DNA of 64,000 bases from Luzula sylvatica (GCA_946800325.1 OX326956.1:22852356-22916355), one strand, 5' to 3'; counted from the stretch's first letter, positions 36,991 through 48,595 are shown. Notes: generated from the sequence alone by a model not told the origin. Numbers and translations: made by a program.

Positions 36991-37097
36991 GTCCTTCTCG
37001 TCCCTTGCTTCCATGCTATCCTGCATAAACAATACACATACATATCAGACACAGATCACACACAGAGACACAACCACACACACACATCATACACATA

Positions 37098-37129
<32 letters not shown>

Positions 37130-38154
37130 CATACACAGATTATACAAACACACATATACTTAGAAAAATACGCAAGTAATGAAAAACGTCTTGAGGGATT
37201 TTCAGCATTAAAAGGATCGCTATGAAACTTCCTACAATCTTGGTGCAGCGACTTATTTGCAATCTTGGTGCAGCGACTTATTTGCAATTGAGAAATTCGG
37301 TGCTTTGAAAACCTGAAAAATGAAGAGGTTGATTAGATTCTGAAATTTGTACAAAATATTAGCAAATAAAATCGAGACTAGCAATCAGCATAAGTGAAAT
37401 AAGAAATTGAGATAATAATAATAAGGTCAGTCAGTTGCCTTCGTCAATCGTGCAGTCACCGTTAGATTCTGGTAACGCTGCCTTCGACATCAGAGAAGAG
37501 ATTTCTCATGGATTTAATCCCTGTAAAGGCTCGACCCGCTTCACTAATGACTGTTCAAAATAGAAAAAAGAAAACGAAATTAATAACTGCAAATGACACA
37601 AAGTAAACAAACATGTGTTTAATGAAAGAAAAGAATAAGTTTGGTATTCATTACAGAAAAAACAAACATAAGAGCGATAATTGGTTAAAATAAGAGGGAA
37701 ACTTTTTTTTGTTGTAGATCATGTTTTGCTTTTTGTACCCTTATAGTTCTAAATATTACAAAGATTACTGGTAAAATTTGAGCAGCAAGTATTCTTGCTC
37801 CTCCTTCAAAAAAGAAGGCATACTTTGTTTTCTTGAACTAAATTCAGATAAGAGAAAAATTATACTTAAAACAAAATTGAACCAAATCAATGATGCAGAT
37901 GTGAATCTCAGCAAGAGAGTTGAAAATTATTCAAAAAGATATGAACTTTACCTGAACCTGTGTTTAAACAGAACAAAATTGTTGCTTCTTCAAGAAAAAA
38001 TCTCTCGGAGCACAAACTTGTTGCTTCTTTGATTTGGAGCACAAAAAACTAGAGAGGAAGAGCCATTTGTTGTCCCTGACTTGGCTATGAACTTGCTTGC
38101 TACGACTGTCTTTTCAATTTCGCAATTGCTTGCTTCATCTTCAATTGGTCGGAG

Positions 38155-38185
<31 letters not shown>

Positions 38186-38207
38186 TAGTCTGGACTCTGG
38201 CTAGAAG

Positions 38208-38270
38208 GGAGAATATATAGAGAACAGGGGCGCTCCTCCAACGTCTCTCTTGATATGACCGTTGGAGGAG
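38208..38270 (-). promoter_or_regulatory. Promoter-like module of A5
   Basis: Minus-strand TATA at 38211-38219, hairpin arms 38233-38243 and 38260-38270. Confidence 0.5.
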
Positions 38271-39139
38271 AACATTCTAGATCCTATTTGATATAGCCGT
38301 TAGAGTTAGAGGAGATATGAATATCTTGACGGAAGAATAAGAAGAACAAAATTGAAGCAAGCAAAGTCATAATTCGCTATGCAAAGAAAAACCCATAAAA
38401 ACAGAGTTGAAAAAACAGTGTACTGATGAAAAGATAAATTTAATTTAATTTGGGCAATAAAATAATCACACAAATGGACTTGTTTACTAGATGAGGAGGG
38501 TCCGAGACCCGGCCAGAGGGATTTGGGCAAATGGCAGAAAACTGTAAATACTCAGAAATTCTGGGTATATTTGTAAATGTGTGAAAATGAAATTTTTTGA
38601 GGATATACCCGAGAAAGTGGTTGTGAAGAATAGATGATGTTTTAGAGAAAGAAATTATGGGAATTAAGAGGGATTTTAGGTAAAAATGTAAATAGGAAAG
38701 GTTTATGGGTATGTATGTAAATTGTAAAGTTCAAGAGGAAAACGGGTTAATGGATCTTGCCCAATTTGGAGAGTTTTGAGAGTGTACCAGTTCACTGAGT
38801 GTGTGTATGAGTTGGAAATTGCTCAAAGAACAAGTTTGTGAGTGTTTCTCGATCTTCTTGAGAGACCGGTACCAGTACCAAATTAGATAATTTTTTGTGT
38901 CGTTAACATTTGATACGTTTAAAATTACACATCATTATTTTCTAATTCATGCAAACATTTGGCCTAATAAAAATTGTATCATTTTACAAAAAGTTTTGTC
39001 GTTCGATTTCTTCAAATGAGTCCGCACAAATCAAATGTCTTAAAGAATTTTAGCCGAATGTGGATATTAGTAAAATTAGACGAGTTCATCAATTTTGCCT
39101 TTCGAGTTTTAATGGTGTAAATTAGTAGTCACACAGCAG

Positions 39140-40440
39140 ACCCTAAAATAATGTGTCCATATAGCATGTTGGGTGATCAACATCAGACATAAAATCTAGT
39201 AAATAGTATAGAATGTTTTCGTCCATGTAAATGTAGAATGTTTTTACAATGTGATAGGATTAGGAAAGCCACTTAAAAGCTCTTCTAATTTTAACAAAAT
39301 ATCTTAATCACACTCAAAAACTCCAAATATTTACAATACACATCGTCAATCTTGGCACTTCAAATTCTAAATTGCACGAAAAATAGTGATGTTCAAAAAC
39401 AAATCATAATCAGGTCTGTCTGATTTGGAGTATTGGTCTGGTATAATTAGTCAAATACAATAATTTAGATATCAAATTACTCTGCTTAAGTGCTTGGTAT
39501 GTACTTCACGCTATTCCGTTCTTACAAATCGAACTGTTAAGCTAGTAAATGGAGCTGTCCATTGCAAGTATGCCTGGAGGTGTCCAGTACATGATTTAAA
39601 TGGAGAAGTTTAATCGAGATTGAAATTATCCTAATAAGGTACTTTTCACATATTATGATATTACAAACAAAATGTCAAAAACTAATCGACACGCTATCAA
39701 ATGTTGTTATGTATAAGAGCAACAAAAATAATCATGCTTATAAAATAATTTTACAATTTCATTTCAATATATTTAAAGAACCAAGAATTTTTTATTATCA
39801 CGTCTAATAAAAATATTAGTACAATATCAGTAATCAATTAATTTATAAGATTTACATTTAAAAAAAGAACATCAAAGACCCTTTCATAAACCCCTGAACC
39901 ATCATCTGTACGACTCTGTATATTTCTTCAAAATTTACAATCCTGCTTAAAAGGAAAAAAGAACAATAAATTTATATCAAGAATACAAAATATATTTTAA
40001 TTGTGTTAACACAACTATATTTTTTGTATGTTATGTTACATTTTAGTAACTTCACATAACTTTATTATTTTGTAAGTTTGATTTCCGTAACTTTTGTCCA
40101 TATCAAGGCATCAAGTCAATCAAAAAATTGAACAAACACAGCCCGGTCCTAGGTATAAGCCCCCTGAGCCTGGGCCCAAAAATCAGAGAAAATCCAAATT
40201 TTTATATTAATTGTGTGTGTATATATGTGTTATAGTGTCAAGTCCAATTTGTCCGAAACAATTCGTAGTCTTAAGATATCGAAAGTCATTTCTCTTACTT
40301 GGTAGTTGAGTTGATCTCCTCCAATTAATCAGACCGCTGGATCGATTGAAAACGCGCTCGCTATATACTTAATATTCGCCAGTCGAAGCCCATCTCTCTT
40401 TTATCCTCCAACAAATTATTTGCATGGACCATACTAGTTT
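39140..40440. repeat. Flank of A5, duplicated at 3110-3480 and 4690-4848, part at 28960-29165
   Basis: Order of matching blocks is the same as after A1 and A4, with insertions and deletions. No gene. Shows that the amplified unit is larger than the element core. Confidence 0.65.
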
Positions 40441-41490
40441 AAAAAGAGAAGTTTAATCGAAATTACTCTAATTACTTAATAGGTAACTAGTTAGGATTGT
40501 TTTACGACACATAATAAAAGAAATTGAGAATTTTAATAGCAATTTAATCAAATTATCAATATATTTTTTATCTTTTTATTTTCTCATTAAAAAGACAAAT
40601 TTTTCAAACATGAAAAAGATATACACTCGTAATGTTACATAAGGGGAAAAAAAATCATGTGTATTTGCTTATGTAAATTACTCATTCTTTCTAGTTGATA
40701 TAGGAAAATTTGGAATATGCCCATATTACAGAAAAGAAGTTATGTAGTATGGAAATTGCCAAAGAAAAATCCTGCACACCTTTTTTGATAAATAAAAGAT
40801 CCTGCCTTATTAAACCAATGTATAATGAAAATAAAACAGTAAATAGATGTAATACAAATAACATAGATAGCAAAATAAATAAATAAATAAAATAGTTTAT
40901 ATATGTAAGAAAATGATATTTTATGGATAATCTTTCGAGTCGAACACTCGGTCTTGAATAGCAACTCACAATCGTAACCTCCAAAAATAATCTTTTATAT
41001 TTATTTCTTTAATATCAACATGGAGAATATTTCCTATAAATGCAACTTTATTAAATTGGACATATTTATATCATTTTATATGACAATAAATTTTTGGTGA
41101 TATTACCCACCCTCTTTATTTTGCACTTATCTTTGAGATTACTCATTAAACCACATCATCATGATTATTTATGATTATTTATCATTAGATTTGGTGATGT
41201 GGTTTCATCGTATACATAAATAATATATTTAATAATTTAAGACACGTAGTTTGTATGACCATTTGTAATTAGTTGTAAGTATTAATTTGAGCAATTATAT
41301 GTAGTGATGTGATTTGATCTCAACTATTAATTTTCTGTCTGATTTTTTGAAGATCATATTTTGCGTAGTCATTTATGTGTCATTATTTTACACCATGGCA
41401 TCCTTAGAAAACCACATCATCAAAATAAATGATGTGGCATATTATTATTGCTTAGGTTCATATTAGACAAAGTTTATTCAATTGTTTATC
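40440..41490. other. AT-rich intergenic DNA
   Basis: No gene recognised. Antisense frames near 40700-40980 are hydrophobic by composition only. Confidence 0.4.
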
Positions 41491-41499
41491 ATTTCACAT

Positions 41500-42450
41500 A
41501 AGATTACATTATCAAATGTGAATGCAATGGAAAATGAAAAATATATATATAAAATACTAATAATTTAATATGTAATACTATAATATATACAACATATATT
41601 AGTGTTATTTTTAGAAATTTAACTTTAAAAATTCATCGAATATATTAATTTTAGTTTTCTCTTTATTTTGGCATTCATATTAGTATAGTTCATACATATC
41701 GTTTTTCATAATTTGAATTTGTAAAAAAATATTATGTAAGGAAATACAATGCAAAAAATACATATTTACAAAATAGAATTTTAAGTATTATATTTATATT
41801 AACTATAAGAATTTCATATAATACTAAGTAAATTATATTTGCCTCATTACCAAACAAATTTAATATTAAAAAATTAATAGAATTAAAAAATAATTTATTC
41901 ATCTAAATAACTTCTTAAACTTATAAACACCTATCAAATAGTATTAAAGAGTATTGTTATTCGAAAAAATGTTATTTTTAAACAAAATCATATGATATAT
42001 TATATTTTATAATTATGTTAATTCTAAATTAAATATTGATATTATTTATTAAATTACTTTCACTATTAAGTTTGATATTATTTATAATTTAATTGTATTT
42101 TGAATAACAAAAATTATTAGTACTATATAATTAATGATGTGTTACTACATATGTCGTATGATTTGTTATTTTTATATTTGATATTGTGTGAAATATTGTC
42201 AACAATGATATAACATTTGTTGTTGAATTTTTTTCGTAAAATTGTATAATATCTCATATATTATTATATAATGACACTAATATAAGTGTTATTATTTGAG
42301 TAAAATAATTGCAAAACATATGGATAATCATAGATAAATGAGTTCGAATAATATTATTTTGAAATGATTTTATCAACTAAACATACAAATTTTTATTTTG
42401 TATTACAATGAAAAACATAATTAATATTCTCGTCGCGTAGCGCGAGCATT
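41500..42450 (+). mobile_element. AT-rich dispersed repeat E, copy 1, possible Helitron
   Basis: About 950 bp matching 51455-52412 along its whole length in the same orientation. Both copies end in a short hairpin, here CTCGTCGCGTAGCGCGAG (42429-42446), then CATTCTCC. A hairpin just before the 3' end with no inverted repeats is how Helitrons end, but the CTRR terminus is not evident. No coding. Confidence 0.5.
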
Positions 42451-42779
42451 CTCCTTGTCTTATTAAAAGTAGAGATGCGGCAATGCCCACCATTAATTTA
42501 TCTAACAAACGTTTTCAAAATTTCTCCCACCGTACTCAACAACACAAGAAGGAGAAGGGAAGGGAAGTAAGGCGATAGTGCTCCGCTCGCCATCGTCATT
42601 CGTAGTAAGTTAAAGAGTAGTGATATATGTCCTCCAGTATCCTCCCCTCCCCTCCCTTCCCACATCCAAAATTTTTGATGACATGACATGATTTGTTAAA
42701 ATTTGATTTTATATCTCAATTTATCGCTTGACACCATAAATAGGGACACGTGGCACGTCCTCCTCTTTCAATCAACTTT

Positions 42780-43128
42780 AAAAGAACCATTAATAATTAA
42801 TAAGTGTTAAGGGGCCGTTTGGCAAGTAGAAATAATAGAGTGGAATCAGATTATAAAGCGAGGAAGAAAATAATTTTGGAATTAGTAATTTCACAGTTTG
42901 TTTGGATGTCTAAATTATAATATGCTCGAAATTTGGTTGTTTAGAATTGTTTTATTATTATAATATTTGCAATGATAAACTAATTATATAATTACCATCA
43001 CAAAATAATTCTATCATAACTATTATATCCATACTATTAATATAACATTATATATATTATTGTAATAATATTAAATGTATTATTATATTGTTATAATATT
43101 ATTTATGTAAACATATTTGGCATATTAT
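42780..43128. other. AT-rich DNA with an isolated GGGGCCGTTTGG end
   Basis: GGGGCCGTTTGGCAAGTAG at 42811 resembles the left end of hAT or Harbinger MITEs, but I see no matching right end. The rest is AT-rich and featureless. Confidence 0.35.
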
Positions 43129-43137
43129 TTATTATTT

Positions 43138-43377
43138 GGGGAGTTCTATCATACACTCTTTTTGCTTATTATACATTCTTTTTTTAAGTTATTTTGAGTA
43201 ATTATCAATTAATAAGTATTTAAGGTAAATTTTCAAGTATATTTATCAATAAATAATAGGCTAAATATGAAATTTGAATTGTTCGAAAGAAGAAATATCC
43301 ATAAAAAATAAAATTTATGATACACCCTTCTAAATACCCAAACTACTCTTTTAAAAGCGTGTATGACAGAACTCCCC
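43138..43377. mobile_element. MULE-like MITE with TIR GGGGAGTTCTATCATACAC
   Basis: 240 bp with about 19-bp inverted ends (one or two differences) and a perfect 9-bp duplication TTATTATTT at 43129-43137 and 43378-43386. Same family as 25836-26051. Non-coding. Confidence 0.85.
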
Positions 43378-43483
43378 TTATTATTTATATTTAATAAAGG
43401 CATCTAATATAAGGTTTCGTTCGAAAAGAAAAATAAGCTTTTTGGATCGGTCACCCATTATTTATGGCATTCCGCAGAAATGA

Positions 43484-43534
43484 TACTATCGTGAAAGTTT
43501 TTTTTTTTTTTTGAATTCTACTATCGTGAAAGTT
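43484..43534 (-). mobile_element. Ultra-short retroposon scar (19-nt tail insertion)
   Basis: A perfect 16-bp direct repeat, TACTATCGTGAAAGTT at 43484-43499 and 43519-43534, flanks T13-GAATTC. On the minus strand the insert is GAATTC followed by A13, that is, a poly(A) tail and six bases. Confidence 0.65.
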
Positions 43535-43839
43535 GAGAGTTGTGATTCGAAATCATTTGGGTAGGACGGGAAATAACTTCGTGCTAGTATCGAAACTACT
43601 TTACACTAAATGCATGGCCAGCTGACGAAAATTATTTTCACTCAAAATATACGGAGGAATGAGCCTAACGGACATTGAAACCCGGAATAAGAGCCTACTA
43701 ATAAAATGATTATTCAATTAGATTTCGAAAGAAATGCACCGTGAATGACTTATAAGGACAATCTATGGATTTCAATCGGAGCGGGGAGCCTAACAACAAA
43801 CCTATGGAGTTTTGTATCATGTTTTACTAAGGACTTAGT

Positions 43840-44065
43840 GAAGCTTGCTCCTATATACGAAGCACAATAACAAGTATGTGACAAAGAAGGTGCACCATTT
43901 TTTGATCAACCCTCGAGAACTCATGATCAATTGGCCAACTCAAATATTTGTCCTCATAATCCTGTTGAAAATCAAGCTTTTCCTATGGTTGGCAATAAAC
44001 AAAAATTATTAACTCGTGGCAACCTAACCCAGAGAGGCAGGACCCATGAAACTGTTGAAATATAA
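43840..44065 (+). other. Possible decayed coding tract, unidentified
   Basis: One frame reads for about 70 codons with a single stop (VCDKEGAPFFDQPSRTHDQL, then ICPHNPVENQAFPMVGNKQK), denser in codons than its AT-rich surroundings. I recognise no family; it could be a retrotransposon gag remnant or chance. Confidence 0.25.
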
Positions 44066-44449
44066 ACTTAATTTTTTTTTATGATGAATTCCTAGTAAAT
44101 TATATTTTATTTTTAATTTTGTGTCTTTGGAAAAAGGAATATAGTTCAACTAAGAAGGCAGACTCGGCGAAGACTAAAAAGGTATCCACTTGGAGAGCCT
44201 GCGCATGGACACTACGGAGAGAACGAAATGATATAACTACAATAGAAAAGGACGCAAGCAAACACTCGTAGCCTTGCCGGCACAAAACCTTAACATGTCT
44301 TGGATAACAACCAGGCTGTGATCATTTGTAGGAATCTCGCTATTAGTTTCGAACATTCTTGATTTCCTACCTAAAAATAAAGAATGTACGAACACGTTTC
44401 GTGCTCCAGACTTTACTATAAAAAAAAAAAGTAAATAGAGTTTAAAAAT

Positions 44450-45630
44450 GGAAAAATGCTGTACCGAAATGTTCAACTTGCTCCCTGACTATTTTTTTTG
44501 GTTCTTTTTGCCCTCTAAATTTGTTATTTTTGTTCGATTTACCTCTTCCGTCAAATAACTCGTGCCCCCCAATTAAAGAGATGTTAATCCATAATATTTT
44601 ATACATTTTTTACCCGACCCGAAACTCATTTAACCCGACCCTATAATCCGACCCGTTAATTAACTTATCCCCTCTCTCACTCCAGCGCGCTCTCTCTCAA
44701 CTCGACCCATCTCTCTCTCTGGCGCCTCACCATTGAAAATTTCCATCTCTCTCTCATCCCCTCCCATTTCCTCAAATTTTCCAGAAAACTCAAAACCCAG
44801 TATTTGTTCATTTCTTCTCAAGATCAATGGCATTGGTTAATTCGAGATCCAAGATGTCCACCAAGAACATCCACGAAGACAAAGACTCCCCTTCAACCAA
44901 AAGGAGAAAAATCAGTCATCACGAAGCTCTCAAAAATGGTGATTTTCCAGATAAAAGAAAAATGGGTTTGCTTCCCACGTTGCTTTCTTTGGGCGTGTAC
45001 AGACCAACAAAGATTCTTGCAAAAACCCTACAAAGAACGGATCTCGATTTATGCGAAAGCCGGCTTCTCTTGACCAGCAAGAAAGTGGTTCCGACTCCTC
45101 TCTTTGGCCTTTTGACGAACACTGAGCGTGCATCCATTGGCGAGAAGAAAGGGATGAATGTGCGAGCTTTTGACAGGATGGGTAGAGAATACAAAATGGT
45201 TTTCAATTTCTTGCAAAGCAATGGCGCCTACAGAATGATCGGTGAATGGAGTCGATTTCTTCGTCAAAATGCCGGTGCAATGAAGGTAGGAGATAGTATC
45301 GAGGCCGAGTTACGGCCATGGCGAGAGGTGGAGAAGAAGGAATGGAGACCACGAGAGAGTCGCGAGAGAGAGGAAGAGCGCTGTGAGAGAGACAGCGCAC
45401 TGTGAGAGAGGGGGATAAGTTAATAATAAACGGGTCGGGTTTTAGTGTTGGGTCGGGTTAAAATATTTCGGGTCGTGTAGAAAAATAGATATAAAATAAC
45501 ATGGTTTAACAACATTTTAACTGGGAGGCACGAGTTATTTAACGGAGGGGACAAATCGAACAAAAATAACAAATTTAGGAGCCAAATTAAACATTTCGGT
45601 ATTTGTTACGGACCAAAACAGACTTTTTCC
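44450..45630. mobile_element. Pack-MULE carrying a B3-domain gene
   Basis: 1181 bp bounded by long inverted repeats (about 44450-44700 and 45380-45630, roughly 75-80 percent alike by eye). Shared blocks include AAATTTGTTATTTTTGTTCG, AAATAACTCGTGCC and ACCCGACCC. Flanked by a perfect 9-bp duplication, TTTAAAAAT at 44441-44449 and 45631-45639, the Mutator hallmark. The interior holds no transposase but an intact B3-like ORF. Such TIR-plus-host-gene elements are known as Pack-MULEs. Confidence 0.88.
44827..45405 (+). CDS. B3 DNA-binding-domain protein (DUF313-like) inside a Pack-MULE
   Basis: 192 codons, one exon, no frame break. Residues 1-45 are basic and include a KRRK nuclear-localisation-like cluster. 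From about residue 55 the pattern KILAKTLQRTDLDLCESRLL, then LLTSKKVVPTPLFGLLTNTE, then MNVRAFDRMGREYKMVFNFL and YRMIGEWSRFLRQNAGAMKV matches the order of strands in plant B3 domains of the DUF313/REM-like group, which bind DNA. Family members usually end near LWSFR; here a charged REREEERCERDSAL tail and the stop come from the Pack-MULE right TIR. The ATG follows a TC-rich leader. It is probably a transduplicated copy whose regulation comes from the left TIR; an intact frame leaves expression open. Confidence 0.7.
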   Translation: MALVNSRSKMSTKNIHEDKDSPSTKRRKISHHEALKNGDFPDKRKMGLLPTLLSLGVYRPTKILAKTLQRTDLDLCESRLLLTSKKVVPTPLFGLLTNTERASIGEKKGMNVRAFDRMGREYKMVFNFLQSNGAYRMIGEWSRFLRQNAGAMKVGDSIEAELRPWREVEKKEWRPRESREREEERCERDSAL

Positions 45631-45719
45631 TTTAAAAATTACCTATTGGTGTAGTGAATTATAGTACTTTTTTGAATTGCCAACCCGAAAAGATCAAAAT
45701 TATAATTGTTAAATTAAAA

Positions 45720-45903
45720 GAGCCCACACATTACTTTTGATCAACTTAATTATCATGTGTTGACCACAAATAATAGTAGTTCCCATTAAAAGTGTTGGCC
45801 AGAATATTCCAATTTTAAATTAATCAACTTAATTATCATGTGTTGATAAAAAAAATATAAGTCAATAAAATTCAAAATTAGAAGTGCTGGCCACAAATAA
45901 TAG
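45720..45903. repeat. Left part of a 122-bp tandem array split by the MULE
   Basis: About one and a half units with AATAATAGTAGTTCCCATTA, TTGGCCAGAATATTCC and ATCATGTGTTGA blocks, the same as at 61556-62300. The last nine bases, AAATAATAG, form the MULE target duplication. Confidence 0.85.
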
Positions 45904-46083
45904 GAAAATTTTCATATGTAACCAAGTTTTATAAGTTTATTCAAGAAATAACCATGCATGAAACAATATTCGAAAAATGTATTTTGCGCTGAATGGTACC
46001 CCGCCTTACATACATGGGCGTTGTATGGTTCCCCGCCATTCATTAATTTGAAAACAGATTTCAATTGGACCGTTAATCTGTAT

Positions 46084-46172
46084 TAAAAGTGGGGTGATGT
46101 ATAGTACCCCGCCAGGCGATAAATAGCTTCCATTTATCGCCTGGCGGGGTACTATACATCGCCCCACTTTTA
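46084..46172. repeat. Long hairpin in the MULE 5' region
   Basis: Two 41-bp arms (46084-46124 and 46132-46172) pair with one mismatch across a 7-nt loop. The arms contain GTGGGGTGATGTATAGTACC and GCCAGGCGATAAAT. The flanks carry related ATGGTACCCCGCC and ATGATACCCCGCC motifs. Confidence 0.9.
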
Positions 46173-46284
46173 AGCCCGCCTTTAGCGAGGAGATGCCACG
46201 TGTCCTAAGGCGTTAAATGATACCCCGCCTGGTGCTGTATGATACTCCGCCCCTACACAGTTATCTAAAATCGGCTCTTTTCTT

Positions 46285-46370
46285 TTTCCTCTTCCTCTTC
46301 TTCTTCTTCTTCTTCTTCTTCTTCTTCCTTCTCGGTCTCTTACCTCCCTCTTCTTCTTCTTCTTATTTCT
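46285..46370. repeat. CTT/TTC microsatellite in the MULE leader
   Basis: About 13 TTC units, a short break, then five more. A GAA tract near the opposite end (60798-60848) lies within the second MULE gene. Confidence 0.85.
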
Positions 46371-46690
46371 CTTTTCTTCAAGCTCGATTTTGTGAAGGTT
46401 ATTTGGTTCTAAGAGGTGTGTATTTTTGTTTTTTTTTTGTTCAAGATTTGTTATATATTTGGTATATTTGAAGTTATATGTGTCTATTTGTTGTTTGAAA
46501 TGACAGATTTGAAGTTATAAGATCTACTTTTTTGCAATTTGGGCTAGAAAAATTGAAGCTTTGTTCAACTTTCAGTAAAAGGTACATTTCTTGCTTTCTA
46601 TGTAGTTGTTTTAGTTAGATTAGTTTTGAAAGGTAGAATTAAAAAAAGATTGGTTCAAAGTTAGGGTATGATTTGGAATTTTTGTTATAT

Positions 46691-46820
46691 TAGGGTTTGA
46701 TTAGGGATTTATGTCACTTTAGAAGTTCAAATCTTAGATTGCTTCAAATTAGGATTTGATTAGGGATTTATGTCACTTTAGAAGTTCAAATCTTAGATTG
46801 CTTCAAATTAGGATTTGATT
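46691..46820. repeat. 59-bp tandem duplication in the MULE leader
   Basis: Two nearly identical units sharing TTAGGGATTTATGTCACTTT and GAAGTTCAAATCTTAGATTG, plus a partial third. Confidence 0.85.
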
Positions 46821-47023
46821 AGGGTTTTGTAATGTAGTAAAAATTTTAGTTCAAAATTAGGATTGCTTGAAATGAAATAAATTTGTTTGCTTGAATAGGC
46901 AGAATTAGGTTTGATTATATAACAATATTTATTATGCCATGATTAGATATAATTATATGATTGAATATGTAATTGTTATTAAGAATTGAAAATAAATTTG
47001 ACACAACAACATGTAGTGCAAGC

Positions 47024-48090
47024 ATGGAAGGGACGTCCTTTTGTATTTTTTGGAACGGTAATATTGTTAGGAACGGAAATATACCCCGTTATGAAGGAGG
47101 TAGAAGTACGTTAGTAATTTGACCAAATGAAAGTAGTTTTACGGATTTGGTAAATTTGGTTCATAATTGCACTAGAATAAATACAAAAATGTATGATTTA
47201 ATATTGAAAACGATATGGTCATTTCAATTCAGGGGTTTGGGATATTGTTGAAATTAATGGTGATTCTAGTTTATGCATGATAATGGCAACTATTACCGGA
47301 GGTCATAACCAATTGTTTTGTTGAAAAAAGACCTAAATATAATGCTTATCAGAATGATGCTGCTTTTGGTTATAATTATCCCGGTCATTCGTCTGATTAT
47401 GGATACGATTCCGGATATTATTCTGGTCGTCCCGGATCATCTGAACAATTTGCTGGGCCTTCGAAACCCGAGGAAAATGAGAGTCACGTAGAATTAAAGG
47501 AAGATATGGAGGAAAAAGAAGAAGAGATGGAGGAAGATGACGGTAGTAGTGAAAGTAGTGTTCCAGAAATTGATATCGATTACGTGGTTCATGAATCTAG
47601 TCAAGATGGGTAGTGGATAAATGGAATGAATATGACGGAGGGTATCCCCGAAGTTTTTGAAGATGATGAATGGGTTGATTTAATGGTATGTGAAGTTGAA
47701 GATGACGACAATGATCAAATAAATGAGTTGTCATCCGATAGATCATGGCATGGGCTATTGTTTGCAACCAAGAAAGGATTGCAAAACGAGTTGAGAGAAT
47801 GATCGATGAATTATGTCAAGTTTCGGGTACAGAAAAGTAATACAAGTGAATATCAAATTCGTTGTGTTAAAGAAGAATGTCAGTGGAGATTGCGTGCAAT
47901 TGTGTCCAAATATGAAACCTCATAGAAAATTACTCAATTCAAAGGAGGACATACGTGTGTTAATTTTGGTGTTGCGTCTCGCAATCGCCAATTGAACGCC
48001 GAACACATTTGTTCGATGATCATTCATGTTTACGCCAAGATTTAACTCTTGATCCCATTAATATTAAAGAATTGGTTTTTAGAAAATATG
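47024..48090 (+). pseudogene. MULE transposase, part 1 (N-terminal)
   Basis: Probable start MEGTSFCIFWNGNIVRNGNI, a common opening of plant MuDR-type transposases. Next come NYPGHSSDYGYDSGYYSGRP, an acidic stretch (EEKEEEMEEDDGSSESSV), and from about 47745 the MuDR DNA-binding region: LLFATKKGLQNELRE, FRVQKSNTSEYQIRCVKEEC, QWRLRAIVSKYE and FKGGHTC, a WRKY/GCM1-like zinc fold with Cys-Cys and His-Cys pairs. Several stops and shifts interrupt it (near 47116, 47240, 47611, 47801, 47923). It ends at LVFRKY, exactly where the 8.8-kb block begins. Confidence 0.8.
48083..48090. repeat. Left target duplication of the 8.8-kb block (AAAATATG)
   Basis: AAAATATG is found here and at 56915-56922, just outside the two hAT-like elements. 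It is MULE coding sequence (the K-Y codons) present twice. Confidence 0.7.
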
Positions 48091-48590
48091 TAGGAGTGGG
48101 CATTCGGTTGAACCGAACCGAACCAAACCGAATAAGAGCAAACCGAATTAAACTCAACCGGACTAGATTCAAACCGAACCGAACCGAATAAAATTCGAAC
48201 CGATTTAAAACCGAACCGAATAAACCGAATTTCTTATCGGTTTATTCGGTTGAACCGAATTAGAAGTTTTATAATGTTAAATTTCAAATGTTATTTAGCA
48301 AAAAAATATTAAAACAAATCATATAAAATATACTTATGTTATTTTTAATTTTACAATATTGGATTTTAATTTTTTTTAAATGAACATAATAGAAAAAGTG
48401 AAAAAAATATATTAATTCGGTCAGTTCGGTTTAATCGGTTCTGAAAATACCAAAACCGAACCGAACCGAATAAATCGAACAATATCAATTTTTGAACCGA
48501 ACCGAACCAAATAAACCGAAAAATAGATCCGATTAAACCGAATTCGACCGGTTCGGTTCGGTTCCCAAATAAACCGAATCATTTGCCCAC

Positions 48591-48595
<5 letters not shown>
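48091..48595 (+). mobile_element. hAT-like MITE, AACCGA family, copy 1
   Basis: 505 bp, ends TAGGAGTGGGCA and TGCCCACCCCTA, inverted with one difference. AACCGA/TCGGTT motifs repeat densely in both subterminal thirds, the core is AT-rich, and no coding is present. It matches copy 2 throughout. Confidence 0.8.

Larger units (their letters stand above)
36413..39140 (+). repeat. Family A segmental repeat, copy A5
   Basis: C-rich minisatellite (36420-36990), CA microsatellite (37035-37150), unique block with a small internal direct duplication (AATCTTGGTGCAGCGACTTA at 37237 and 37262), GA leader (38152-38186), hairpin plus TATA (38208-38270), tail. The match to A1 and downstream DNA continues to 40440. 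Confidence 0.85.

Noticed and set aside
40766..40806. A fourth tail-only retroposon scar (ATCCTGC repeats around T6GATA)
   Set aside because: Only a 7-bp repeat and no clean tail; within chance.
44827..45405. Treating the B3 gene as an ordinary host locus
   Set aside because: The enclosing TIRs and perfect 9-bp duplication show it is the cargo of a Pack-MULE.
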